A stretch of DNA of 64,000 nt, from NCBI RefSeq assembly GCF_014649395.1, contig NZ_BMSY01000002.1, positions 372,001 through 436,000 of the forward strand, given 5' to 3'. Positions 44,562 through 53,483 of this stretch are shown here, piece by piece. Positions within the stretch are counted from its first letter, which is position 1, and each line of letters starts with the position of its first letter. A model generated the notes under the pieces. It was not told the origin of the DNA. It worked only from the letters and a program-made list of their open reading frames with translations, and searched no databases. Made by a program: the position numbers and the translations under genes. This DNA comes from Streptomyces aureoverticillatus (GTDB lineage: Bacteria; Actinomycetota; Actinomycetes; Streptomycetales; Streptomycetaceae).

Positions 44562-46145
44562 TTACGGGGCCCGGCCCCGCAGTTCGTTGGCGCGGCGGAT
44601 GCCGGCCGCGAGGTCGGTCACGGCCTTGTCCCCGGTCGTGAACGCCAGAGCCGCCGCGTGCCGCGCCAGTTCGGCGGGGGCCGGGGCGCCGGGCAGCGGG
44701 TCGTGCGAGGGACGAAGGCCCTCCGCGAAGTACGCCGCGGTGGCGGCCACCTGAAGGCCGGAGTCGGACTCGTTCAGCGGCCGGTCGAGGCCGTCCACGT
44801 CCACGTCGGCGGCCTCCTCGCGCGGAGCGCGGCTCGCGGGGTCCAGCCAGCGGACGTGCGCCGTGGCCACGGGCCCGCTCGCGCCGGGCCGGATACGCAC
44901 CGCGTACAGCGCCGTCACCGTGTGGCCGGGCCCGACCTCCCCGCCGTCCACGCGGTCGTCGCGGAAGTCGTCGTCGGCGACGCGCCGGTTGTCGTATCCG
45001 ATGAGCCGGAACCGCTCGACCGTGTCGGGGTCGAAGGACACCTGCGCCTTGGCGTCGCGGGCGCGCAGGTCGATGTGGGCGGGCAGCCGCTCGCAGAACA
45101 CCTCGCGGGCGTCCTCCTCGTCCGCCACGTACGTGGTGTGGCCGTCGCCCCGGTCGGCGAGCCGTTCCATGAACGCGTCTCCGTAGTCGCTGCCGACGCC
45201 GACGCCGAACAGCGTGATGCCGTGCGTGCGGCGGGCCTCCCCGACGCGTCGCAGGATGCCGTCGGCGCTGGTGTCGCCGGTGTTGGCGAGGGCGTCCGAG
45301 AGCAGCACGACGCGGTTGGTGGCGCCTTCGCGCAGGCCGCGGGCGGCGGTGTCGTAGCCGGTGGTGATGCCCGCCTCCACGTTGGTGGAGCTGGTGGGGC
45401 GCAGCCGGTCGACCGCGGCGTGCACGCGGTCGCGGCTGTCGCCCAGGCGGGTCATGGGCAGGACGGTCTCGGCGCGGTCGCTGAAGGTGACGAGCGCGAC
45501 CGAGTCGTCGTCGCGCAGCTGGTCGGTCATGACGCCGAGGGACTTCCTGACCAGGTCGAGGCGGCCCGGCTCGGCCATGGAGCCGGAGACGTCGATGACG
45601 AAGGTGAGCGCGGCGGGCGGGCGTTCGCCCCGCTCGTCGTCCGGGCGCGTGGCGAGGCCGACGCGCATCAGGGACCAGCCGTCCGCTCCGGTGCGGGCGC
45701 CGTCGACGGTCACGGAGAAGCCGTCGCCGTCGGGCTTCGGATAGTCCTGCCGGAAGCTGTTCACGAACTCCTCGGGGCGCACCGTCGATGGGTCGGGCAG
45801 GCGGCCCTGGTCGAGGGTGCGGCGCGCGAAGCCGTACGAGGCGGTGTCCACGTCCAGGGCGAAGGTGGAGCGCAGGTCGGCGGGGCCCGGCTCGGGGGCG
45901 ACGTCGTGGCGGGCGCCGTCCTGTTCGCTCCCCGTGCCGCCGGGGGCCGGGGCGGGGGCGTCGTGGCGCGGCTTGTCGGGCGCGGGCAGGGCGCCGGACG
46001 CGCGCTCCTTGCTCGCGGTCCGGCCGCCGTCGTCGCTCCCGCCGCCGCTGCAGCCCGCAAGCAGCATGCCGCCCGCGAGGACGGCGGCGGCGAGTGCGGT
46101 GCGTGGGCCGCGTGTCCGTACGCGGCGTTTCCTCATGCGTCCCAT
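44562..46145 (-). CDS. VWA-domain lipoprotein (YfbK-type, DUF3520 family)
   Basis: A 527-aa exported lipoprotein with lipobox LLAGC (Cys32); ATG at 46145 or 46136 may start it. After a low-complexity linker comes a YfbK N-terminal segment (STFALDVDTASYGFARR), the VWA domain with DVSGSM (MIDAS) and LLSDALANTGD, then the YfbK C-terminal region (TVTALYAVRIRPGA). The family is widespread and uncharacterised, with probable metal-dependent protein binding outside the membrane. It is a single reverse gene between the hairpin at 44409 and the inverted repeat at 46151. Confidence 0.88.
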   Translation of the reverse strand: MGRMRKRRVRTRGPRTALAAAVLAGGMLLAGCSGGGSDDGGRTASKERASGALPAPDKPRHDAPAPAPGGTGSEQDGARHDVAPEPGPADLRSTFALDVDTASYGFARRTLDQGRLPDPSTVRPEEFVNSFRQDYPKPDGDGFSVTVDGARTGADGWSLMRVGLATRPDDERGERPPAALTFVIDVSGSMAEPGRLDLVRKSLGVMTDQLRDDDSVALVTFSDRAETVLPMTRLGDSRDRVHAAVDRLRPTSSTNVEAGITTGYDTAARGLREGATNRVVLLSDALANTGDTSADGILRRVGEARRTHGITLFGVGVGSDYGDAFMERLADRGDGHTTYVADEEDAREVFCERLPAHIDLRARDAKAQVSFDPDTVERFRLIGYDNRRVADDDFRDDRVDGGEVGPGHTVTALYAVRIRPGASGPVATAHVRWLDPASRAPREEAADVDVDGLDRPLNESDSGLQVAATAAYFAEGLRPSHDPLPGAPAPAELARHAAALAFTTGDKAVTDLAAGIRRANELRGRAP

Positions 46146-46150
46146 GGGTC

Positions 46151-46201
46151 GGCCCCTCGGCTCGTGTCGTCAGCGTTCGTGACTGTGACGGCCGAGGGGC
46201 C
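46151..46201 (-). promoter_or_regulatory. Inverted repeat in the VWA lipoprotein leader
   Basis: GGCCCCTCGGC (46151-46161) and GCCGAGGGGCC (46191-46201) are perfectly complementary, with a 29-nt loop. They start 5 nt upstream of the coding region, so the transcript leader could fold over the start. Confidence 0.5.
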
Positions 46202-46343
46202 CAGGACGATCGGCTCCGTACGTTGCGGAAGAGTCTCAAGTCGGCCACGGCGGGCGGAGGTTGGGATTCCGCGGCGCGCGCGGGGGCCGGGCGCGGGCGG
46301 CGCGGCCGGGCCCCACCGACCCGGCCGCCCCTAAGAACCGCCC

Positions 46344-47246
46344 CTAAGACACCACGTCCTTCCGCGAGAACCCCCGGAACGCCAGGGCGAACAGCACCAG
46401 CGCGTACGTCACCGAGATCGCCGAGCCCTGGATCATGCCGCCCCACTCCGGTGTCGGCTGGAACACGTCGGCCCAGGCGAACTGCCAGTGCGCGGGCAGG
46501 AAGTCGCGCCAGCTCCCGAGGGCCGTCACGGCGTCCAGGACGTTCCCGGCGATGGTGAGGCCGACGGCGCCGCCGACCGCGCCCAGCGGGGCGTCGGTCT
46601 TCGTGGACAGCCAGAACGCGAGCCCGGCGGTGACCAGTTGGGACACGAAGACGTACGCCACGACGACCGCGAGGCGCCGCGCCGCCGTGCCCGCGTCGAG
46701 CGTGCCGCCGGTGGGGATCTCCAGTGGCCCCCAGCCGTACGCCGCCGCGCCGACCGCGAGCGCGACCAGGGGCAGCAGCACCATCGCGGCGGCGCTCATG
46801 CCGAGCGCGACGACGAGCTTGGACCACAGCAGCCGGGCGCGCGGCACGGGCGCGGCGAGCAGATAGCGGAGGCTGGACCAGCCCGCTTCGGAGGCGACGG
46901 TGTCCCCGCAGAACAGCGCGACGGGGATCACGAGGAGGAAGCCCGCGGAGACGAACAGGCAGGTGGCGGCGAAGTTCGCCCCCGACGCCGTGGCCGTGTC
47001 CATCAGCGTGACCTCGCCGTTGCGCCCGCCCGGCGAGCCCGCGACGGCGAAGGCGATGAGCAGGACGAACGGCAGGAGGGCGAGCACGCCGCCCATCACC
47101 AGCGTGCGCCGCCGCTTGAGCTGGCGGGCCAGCTCGACGCGCAGGGGCAGGGTGCGTCCCGCGCGGTACCCGGGGGCGGTGGCGCGCTCGGCCGGGCCCG
47201 CCTCACCGGCGCCCAGCGTGTCCGGCGTGCTCTCGGTCGCCGTCAT
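46344..47246 (-). CDS. ABC-2-type transporter permease
   Basis: A 300-aa integral membrane protein starting at ATG 47246, in an ATGA overlap with the hydrolase-ATPase gene. After a basic N-terminus (RAGRTLPLRVELARQLKRRR) come about six helices, including TLVMGGVLALLPFVLLIAFAV, FVSAGFLLVIPVALFCGD and GLTIAGNVLDAVTAL. The SSLRYLLAAPVPRARLLWSK segment between helices 2 and 3 is typical of ABC-2 permeases. It should form the membrane half of a transporter with the adjacent ATPase. Confidence 0.87.
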   Translation of the reverse strand: MTATESTPDTLGAGEAGPAERATAPGYRAGRTLPLRVELARQLKRRRTLVMGGVLALLPFVLLIAFAVAGSPGGRNGEVTLMDTATASGANFAATCLFVSAGFLLVIPVALFCGDTVASEAGWSSLRYLLAAPVPRARLLWSKLVVALGMSAAAMVLLPLVALAVGAAAYGWGPLEIPTGGTLDAGTAARRLAVVVAYVFVSQLVTAGLAFWLSTKTDAPLGAVGGAVGLTIAGNVLDAVTALGSWRDFLPAHWQFAWADVFQPTPEWGGMIQGSAISVTYALVLFALAFRGFSRKDVVS

Positions 47247-50017
47247 GCGGTGCCTCCGATCAGGGTCAGGAACGCGTCCTCGAGGCGGCGGTGCGGCCCG
47301 ACGGACTCGACGGGGACTTCGAGCCGGACCAGCTCGACGAGCAGCCGGGACGCGGCGGAACCGGGGTGGTCGGCGTCGGCCGCGGGTGCGAACCGCACCA
47401 GCAGACCGCCGTCCGCCCGCACCGCCGAGGCCACGCCCGGCAGGGACGCCACCTTCTCCACCAGCGGGTCGGGGATGTCGGCGGCGAGACCCACCAGGAG
47501 CGTGTCTCCGGAGCCGACGATCTCGTCGACCGGGCCCGCCTGGACCAGTCGGCCGCGGTCCATGACGACCAGGTGCGTGCAGGACTGCTCGACCTCCGCG
47601 AGGAGGTGGCTGGAGACGATGACGGTGCGGCCGTGCGCGGCGTACCGGATCAGGACCTCGCGCATCTCGCGGATCTGTGGCGGGTCCAGGCCGTTGGTCG
47701 GCTCGTCGAGGATGAGCAGGTCCGGCAGGCCCAGCATGGCCTGGGCGATGGCGAGGCGCTGGCGCATGCCCTGGGAGTACGTCCGCACCGCGCGGGCGAG
47801 GGCGTCGCCGAGCCCGGCGATCTCAAGGGCCTCGTCCAGGTGGGCGTCATCGGCGGGGCGGCCGGTGGCCTTCCAGTACAGCTCCAGGTTCTCCCGGCCG
47901 GAGAGGTGGGGCAGGAACCCGGCGCCCTCGACGAACGCGCCGACGCGGGACAGGACGGGCGCCCCGGGCCGGATGGCGCGGCCGAAGACGCGGATCTCGC
48001 CCGCGTCCGGGCGGATGAGGCCCATCAGCATGCGCAGGGTCGTCGTCTTGCCCGCGCCGTTCGGCCCGAGGAGGCCGAGGACCTGGCCCTTCTCGACGCG
48101 GAAGGAGAGGTCACGGACGGCATACCGGTCGGTGGACTTGGCGTACCGCTTGCTCAAGTCGGTGATCTGCAGGGGGACTTCGGCGAGCTCCGGGTCGGGC
48201 GCGGGTGCCGTGGTCCGCCTGCGGCCGAGGGCGAGCAGGGCCGCCGCGACGGCCGCGCCGGTGAGCGGCAGCCACCACACCCAGGCGGGCAGCGGCGCGG
48301 CCGGGGTGTCGACGCCGGGGGCCGTGGGGACCTTCAGGTCGCCCTTCAACGACACCGTGTACGCGGCCGGTTCGGCCGGTGAGGCATAGCCGAGGTCGGT
48401 CGCGGCGAGCACGAGGCGCAGCCGGTGGCCCTTCTTCAGCTCGTGGTCGACGGCGGGCAGGGTCAGGTCGACGGTCGCGCCGTCCACGGCGCCCTCGACC
48501 CGCACCGGGGCGACGAGCTGGGCGGGCAGCACCTTCTGGTCGCCGCCGGGCCCGACGTCGTACACCTTCCCGAACAGGACCGTGTCCTCGCTGTCGGACT
48601 TCACCTGGGCCCGCACGGTGGGCGCGCCGGTGACCCGCAGGTCCTCGGTGAGCGGCTTGGACTCGAAGGCGGCGTACTGACCGGGGAAGTCGAGGGAGAC
48701 GCCGATGCCGAGCGAGGAGAGCTGCGAGAGACCGCCCCCTCCGCCGCCGCCACCGCTGCCGCCTCCACTGTCACTTCCGCCGCTGCCGCCCCCGCCGCCG
48801 CCCGCCGCCGAGCCGATGCCCGGCAGCGCGGACACGGCGGGCGGAGAGGCGCCCGCGGGGTTGTCGAAGGTCTGCGGCCGGCCGGCGAGCGGGATCTCGC
48901 GCACGCCGCTTGCCAGGCCCGGATAGCGGTCGCCGCTCGCGCCGAGCAGTGTGGCCGCGCCGTCCGTGGAGTCGATGCCGCCGGTGCGCGTGACGCGGAA
49001 GGCGGGGCCGGTGTCGACGCCCTTGTCGTCCTTGAGATAGCGGTCGAACCAGGTGCCGACGCGGCCCTCCACGCGGTCGGTCTCCATGTCGCCGCCGTCG
49101 TGGCCGCCCGCGATCCAGTCCACCGACACCGGGGCGTGGTTGTCGCGGATCGTCCTGGCCATCGCGTCGGCCTGGTCGAGCGTGAACAGCGAGTCCGTCT
49201 GACCCTGCACGATCAGCGCGGGCACCTTGATGCGGTCGCCGACGGCGGAGGGGCTGCGCTCGGACAGCAGCTCACGCGCCTTGGCGTCCGGCTTCCCGGA
49301 CACCGCCACGCGGTCGTACATCTCGCACAGCCGCTGCTCGAAGCGGTCACAGCCGCCGCCCGCGCTGAGGAACATCCCGGCCCACAGCTTCTTGAACACG
49401 CCTCGGGGGAACAGGGCGTCCGCCAGGTTCCAGTACGTGATCATCGGGGCGATGGCGTCTACCCGCTGGTCGTACCCGGCGGCGAGCAGCGAGACCGCGC
49501 CGCCGTACGACGCGCCGGTGACGCCCACGCGCGGGTCGCCCGCCTTGTCCAGGCGCACCTCGGGGCGCTTGGCCAGCCAGTCGATCAGCCGGGACACGTC
49601 GGCGACCTCGCCCTTGGGGTCGTTCAGACCGATCCGGCCGGTGGATCCGCCGAAGCCGCGGGCGGACCAGGTCATGACCGCATAGCCCTTGCGGGCGAGC
49701 TTCTCGGCCTGGTCGCGCACGTCGTTCTTGCTGCCGCCGAAGCCGTGCCCGATGAGGACGGCGGGGCGCTTCTCACCGGGGTCGCCCGCGGTGAAGTACG
49801 ACGTGTCGATCCGCACGTCCCGGCCGCCGGCCTTGCCCATGTCGAGGCGCTGGTCCGAGCGGCGCACGCCCGGACCGTCGTCCGACGCCAGCGCCGAGAC
49901 CCCTGTCCACGTACCCGCTCCCGCAAGCAGCACAACGGCGGCCGCGGCGGTGAACAGCCGCCGCGGCCGGCGAAGGGCGGCCTTCCAGGCTCCGGCCCTG
50001 GGCCGTCGTAGATCCAT
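47243..50017 (-). CDS. Alpha/beta hydrolase fused to an ABC transporter ATPase
   Basis: A 924-aa protein starting at ATG 50017. A helix at about 20-42 is followed by an extracytoplasmic alpha/beta hydrolase domain of the X-Pro dipeptidyl peptidase/CocE class (about 60-520), with nucleophile Ser170 in GASYGG, IGHGFGGS and WIAGGHDGGD. A Ser/Gly-rich linker and a C-terminal CocE-like beta-sandwich region follow, then a helix (about 555-577: WVWWLPLTGAAVAAALLAL) and a cytosolic ABC ATPase (about 590-924) with Walker A GPNGAGKTTT (Lys657), YSQGMRQRL and LLILDEPTNGLD. One chain thus carries an outside hydrolase and an inside ATPase. The coupled permease follows. Confidence 0.9.
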   Translation of the reverse strand: MDLRRPRAGAWKAALRRPRRLFTAAAAVVLLAGAGTWTGVSALASDDGPGVRRSDQRLDMGKAGGRDVRIDTSYFTAGDPGEKRPAVLIGHGFGGSKNDVRDQAEKLARKGYAVMTWSARGFGGSTGRIGLNDPKGEVADVSRLIDWLAKRPEVRLDKAGDPRVGVTGASYGGAVSLLAAGYDQRVDAIAPMITYWNLADALFPRGVFKKLWAGMFLSAGGGCDRFEQRLCEMYDRVAVSGKPDAKARELLSERSPSAVGDRIKVPALIVQGQTDSLFTLDQADAMARTIRDNHAPVSVDWIAGGHDGGDMETDRVEGRVGTWFDRYLKDDKGVDTGPAFRVTRTGGIDSTDGAATLLGASGDRYPGLASGVREIPLAGRPQTFDNPAGASPPAVSALPGIGSAAGGGGGGSGGSDSGGGSGGGGGGGGLSQLSSLGIGVSLDFPGQYAAFESKPLTEDLRVTGAPTVRAQVKSDSEDTVLFGKVYDVGPGGDQKVLPAQLVAPVRVEGAVDGATVDLTLPAVDHELKKGHRLRLVLAATDLGYASPAEPAAYTVSLKGDLKVPTAPGVDTPAAPLPAWVWWLPLTGAAVAAALLALGRRRTTAPAPDPELAEVPLQITDLSKRYAKSTDRYAVRDLSFRVEKGQVLGLLGPNGAGKTTTLRMLMGLIRPDAGEIRVFGRAIRPGAPVLSRVGAFVEGAGFLPHLSGRENLELYWKATGRPADDAHLDEALEIAGLGDALARAVRTYSQGMRQRLAIAQAMLGLPDLLILDEPTNGLDPPQIREMREVLIRYAAHGRTVIVSSHLLAEVEQSCTHLVVMDRGRLVQAGPVDEIVGSGDTLLVGLAADIPDPLVEKVASLPGVASAVRADGGLLVRFAPAADADHPGSAASRLLVELVRLEVPVESVGPHRRLEDAFLTLIGGTA

Positions 50018-50199
50018 GCCGTCAACGGTACGGGGGCCCGCTGACAACCAATGCCCCCGGCGGTCGGAACCCCGGGGCCTCCCGGGGAAGTACGCGGGGA
50101 CGGCCGCGTACCACCGACGCGGTAGGCGCGGCCGGGTTCCCCGATCTTCCACGGCCTTTTCCGCGAACCAACTGTCAGGGGCACCTACCCTGTTGATCC

Positions 50200-51423
50200 A
50201 TGACATCTCAGCTCGCGGCTCCCACGGAATCCCTGGCCACCGGCCAGCGCTCGCTCGCCGACCCCTCCGTCCGGTACCCGCTGTGGCCGCCGCTCACCGA
50301 GGGCTGCCCGGTCACGAGCACGGACTCCGTGGCGTATCCGGTGGAGGTCGACTACGCCTACGACAAGCTGCCCGCCGACTTCTTCGCGACCGCCGCGTCC
50401 CGGCCGCGCGGGCACGAGCGGTGGGCTCCGCTCCTGCCGCCCCTGGACGCCCCCGGGCTCGCCGAGGGCGGCACTCCGCTGCTGCCCCTGGAGGACGGCG
50501 TATGGATCAAGGACGAGTCCCGCAACCCGACCTGGAGCCACAAGGACCGGCTGAACCGGGTCGCCGTGAGCGCGGCCGCCGGCGCGGGCGCGGCGGGTGT
50601 CGTCGTCGCCTCCTCCGGCAACCACGGCGCGTCGGCCGCGGCGTTCGCGGCGCGGGCCGGGCTCCGGTGCGCCGTCATCACCTCGGCGGACGTGCCGCCC
50701 GCCGTCGACGCGTTCCTGCGCGCGTACGGGGCCGCCGTGCTGCCGGTGCCCATCGAGCAGCGCTGGGCCCTGCTGCGCCGGATCGTCGAGCGGACCGGCT
50801 ACCACCCCGTCAGCAACCTCACGCCCACCGCGCACACCGGGCACGGCTTCGGCCCGGAGGGCTACAAGACCCTCGCGTACGAGATCTTCGCCGACCTGGG
50901 CACCGTCCCGCGCGCGGTGTTCGTCCCCACCGGCTACGGAGAGATGCTGTTCGGCGCGTGGAAGGGCTTCGCCGAGCTGGTGCGGCTCGGGTACGCGGAG
51001 CGGGTGCCGCGCCTGTACGCCTGCGAGCCCGCCGCCGGCGGCCCGCTCGCCGCGACCGTGCGCGCGGGGGCGATCACGCACGTCCCCGTCGGCCCCACCG
51101 CCGCGTACGCCATCGCCTGCCCCGTGGGCGGTCAGCGCGGGGTCGTCGCGCTGCGCGAGAGCGGTGGGGCGCCGGTGCTCGTCACGGACGAGGAGATGGC
51201 CGCCGCTCGCGCGGAGTTGGCGCGGAGCGGGGTGTGGGCGGAGCTGTCCGCCGCGGCGGGGCTCGCGGGCCTGCGGCAGCTCGGCCGGGTCGACGGGGAG
51301 GGGCCCGTGGTGTGCGTCTCCACGTCCAGCGGTTTCAAGGACCGTGACCTGCTGGCCTCCGGGCCGTCCGCGGTGGTCGACCCGGAGGACTGGGCGGGGG
51401 TGGAGCGGCGGCTGCGGGGGTGA
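50200..51423 (+). CDS. PLP-dependent enzyme, threonine synthase-like
   Basis: A 407-aa fold-type II PLP enzyme related to threonine synthase and cysteate synthase. Lys115 in SHKDR should form the internal aldimine; SSGNHGASAAA binds the phosphate, and VFVPTGYGEM resembles the glycine-rich loop. The N-terminus, with YPLWPPLTEGCPVTSTDS, includes a Cys but no full zinc knuckle. Amino-acid metabolism is likely, but the substrate cannot be read from sequence. ATG at 50200 follows 182 nt of divergent promoter (50018-50199) shared with the hydrolase-ATPase. Confidence 0.85.
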   Translation: MTSQLAAPTESLATGQRSLADPSVRYPLWPPLTEGCPVTSTDSVAYPVEVDYAYDKLPADFFATAASRPRGHERWAPLLPPLDAPGLAEGGTPLLPLEDGVWIKDESRNPTWSHKDRLNRVAVSAAAGAGAAGVVVASSGNHGASAAAFAARAGLRCAVITSADVPPAVDAFLRAYGAAVLPVPIEQRWALLRRIVERTGYHPVSNLTPTAHTGHGFGPEGYKTLAYEIFADLGTVPRAVFVPTGYGEMLFGAWKGFAELVRLGYAERVPRLYACEPAAGGPLAATVRAGAITHVPVGPTAAYAIACPVGGQRGVVALRESGGAPVLVTDEEMAAARAELARSGVWAELSAAAGLAGLRQLGRVDGEGPVVCVSTSSGFKDRDLLASGPSAVVDPEDWAGVERRLRG

Positions 51424-51429
51424 GGTGCC

Positions 51430-51661
51430 TCGCGGGGGCGCCCCAGGCCCGCCCCTTCCCGTAACCAGGGGGCTGCCGCCCCCTGGACCCCCGCTGTCGC
51501 CGCTCCGCGGCTCGTCCTCGAACGCCGGACGGGCTAGAAGGGCGGGCGGGTCGCGGGTGACGTGCCGACTAGCTGCCGTCGTCCTAGGTGGGGCGGGCGG
51601 GCGGGTGGGAAATAGCCCCTCCGGCGTTTGAGGAGCGGGGGTCTGGGGGCAGAGCCCCCAG
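51430..51661. repeat. Dispersed repeat, copy E (two units in opposite orientation)
   Basis: 51430-51540 repeats the copy A order (GCCCCTTCCCGTAACC, a GGGGGCTGCCGCCCCC hairpin, then CTCGTCCTCGAACGCCGGAC). 51596-51661 is an inverted unit (CCTCCGGCGTTTGAGGAGCG with a GGGGGCAGAGCCCCC hairpin). It fills the gap between convergent genes and can terminate both. Confidence 0.78.
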
Positions 51662-51682
51662 TTCGGCGCCCCCGGCGAGGGG

Positions 51683-53161
51683 CTACTCGCCCGGTACCGT
51701 CACCAGCCACCGGCTGTCCCTGCGCGGACGCAGGTAGAGCGCCCAGTAGAGGGTCGCCGCGGCCACGATCCCGCCGGTCCAGAGGAGGTACTCCGGCTCC
51801 TGCCGGCTCAGGACGTACGCGAGCACGGCGATGAGCACCACCGGCACCCCGGGCCACAACGGCATCCGCCACGCCGCAGCGTGCCCGTGCGTCCCGCGCC
51901 GGGCGAGCAGTGCGGCGACGGCGACCAGCAGGTACATCCCGGTCACGGACACGCCGGTCACGCCGTAGAGGGTGTCCAGGTTCACGAAGCACAGCGCGGC
52001 GCCGGGCACGCCCACCAGGAGGGTGGCGACCCAGGGCGAGCCGAAGCGCCCGCCGAGCCGCGAGAGGACGTTGTTCACGGGCGCGGGCCACGCCTTGTCC
52101 CGGGCGGAGGCGAACAGGACCCGGGAGTTCTGGATCACCATCACGATGCCCGCGTTGATGATGGCGAGGGCGACGCACAGGCTGATGAAGGTGCCGACGC
52201 CGGAGCCGGCCCAGGCGTCGACCATGCCGCCGATGTCGCCGCTGGTGAGCGCGGCGAGGTCCGGGGCGCCCATGGTGATCGCGGCGACCGGCACGAGGAG
52301 CACGACCGCCGAGATGCCGAGGGTGAGCAGCACGGTGCGGGCCACGTTCTTGCGCGGGTTCTCCATCTCCTCCGACAGGTACACGGCGGTGGAGAAGCCC
52401 TGCGTGACGAAGAGGGCGATGGCGAGCCCGGAGACGATCAGCATGGCCGTCACGGTCTCCGTGCCGCCGCCGGAGCCCGAACCGGACCCGGCACCGGAAC
52501 CCGCCGCCACGGAGAGGTCCGTGAGGCTGGAGACCCCCCGCTCGGCGTGTGCGAACCCGAGGACCGCGACGACTCCCGCCGCGACCACCTCCAGGACCAG
52601 GAAGATCCCGGTGATCCACGCGTTGGCCCGCAGGTCGAGCAGGCCCGCGAGGGTGGCCAGGAGCATCACGCCGGCGCCCGCCAGGGAGGGGTCGAGGTGA
52701 ACGACCGGGGCGAGGTAGTCGGCCGTGCCCATGGCGATCACGGGCGGCACGATCATGACGACGAGCAGGGACAGGACGAACACCAGCCAGCCCGCGAGCC
52801 GTCCGGCCATCGTCGACACCATCGCGTACTCGCCGCCCGCGCTGGGGATCAGCGTGCCGAGCTCGGAGTAGCAGAACGCGACGCCGACGCAGAGCAGCGC
52901 CCCGATCGCGATGGTGAGCGCGGTGGCGGTGCCGAGCGAGGAGAACAGGTCCGGCACGACGACGAACAGCGTGGACGCGGGTGTCACGCAGGACAGCGTG
53001 AGCAGCGTGCCGCCGACGACGCCGATGGAACGCTTCAGCTTGCGCGGGGCCTCGGCGGCCGCGTCGCGCGGGGCCTCGGCGGCCGCGGGAGCTGCCGGTT
53101 CCGTCGGCGCGGAAGCGGGCACGGCCACGGGCTCGGGCAGCGTGCGAAGCGTTTCGCTCAT
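51683..53161 (-). CDS. APC-family amino-acid permease
   Basis: A 492-aa membrane transporter with about twelve helices; ATG at 53161 begins MSETLRTLPEPVAVP. A Pro/Ala-rich cytosolic tail precedes TM1, with GVVGGTLLTLSCVTPASTLF (APC substrate-binding unwound helix), and later SAGGEYAMVSTMAGRLAGW, FSTAVYLSEEMENPRKNVAR (the conserved EE...NP(R/K) loop) and VIQNSRVLFASARDKAWP. It probably takes up an amino acid or amine by cation symport. The substrate is unknown; the threonine-synthase-like enzyme converges on it. Confidence 0.9.
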   Translation of the reverse strand: MSETLRTLPEPVAVPASAPTEPAAPAAAEAPRDAAAEAPRKLKRSIGVVGGTLLTLSCVTPASTLFVVVPDLFSSLGTATALTIAIGALLCVGVAFCYSELGTLIPSAGGEYAMVSTMAGRLAGWLVFVLSLLVVMIVPPVIAMGTADYLAPVVHLDPSLAGAGVMLLATLAGLLDLRANAWITGIFLVLEVVAAGVVAVLGFAHAERGVSSLTDLSVAAGSGAGSGSGSGGGTETVTAMLIVSGLAIALFVTQGFSTAVYLSEEMENPRKNVARTVLLTLGISAVVLLVPVAAITMGAPDLAALTSGDIGGMVDAWAGSGVGTFISLCVALAIINAGIVMVIQNSRVLFASARDKAWPAPVNNVLSRLGGRFGSPWVATLLVGVPGAALCFVNLDTLYGVTGVSVTGMYLLVAVAALLARRGTHGHAAAWRMPLWPGVPVVLIAVLAYVLSRQEPEYLLWTGGIVAAATLYWALYLRPRRDSRWLVTVPGE

Positions 53162-53412
53162 GCGGCGGTTCCGTTCGGTTCGGGCGGCAGAGCCGTCATG
53201 GAAACCCCGGCGTAAGTGGAACGTCAATGGCCGATTACCTACGGAATCCGCACCCCGGCCAGTAACCAACTCGCCGTTGAATCCCAGCCGTTCGCGCCCC
53301 TAGGTGAATTTCACCTGATCGATTCCATACATGACCTTCGATACCAAGGTCGACTGACGCCACAGCCTCCGCCGCCCGTTTCATCCCCTCTGCACGAGAA
53401 CCGCAGCCCCGA

Positions 53413-53455
53413 CCCCGAAAAAGAAACGAAGCCGTCCGGAATCCGGACGGCTTCG
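53413..53455 (-). terminator. Rho-independent terminator of the iol operon
   Basis: CGAAGCCGTCCGGA (53427-53440) pairs with TCCGGACGGCTTCG (53442-53455). In the reverse direction it is followed by TTTCTTTTTC, a proper U tract, 30 nt after the mmsA stop. Confidence 0.92.
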
Positions 53456-53483
53456 TGCCCTGCCGCTGCCTGCCGCGTACCGC

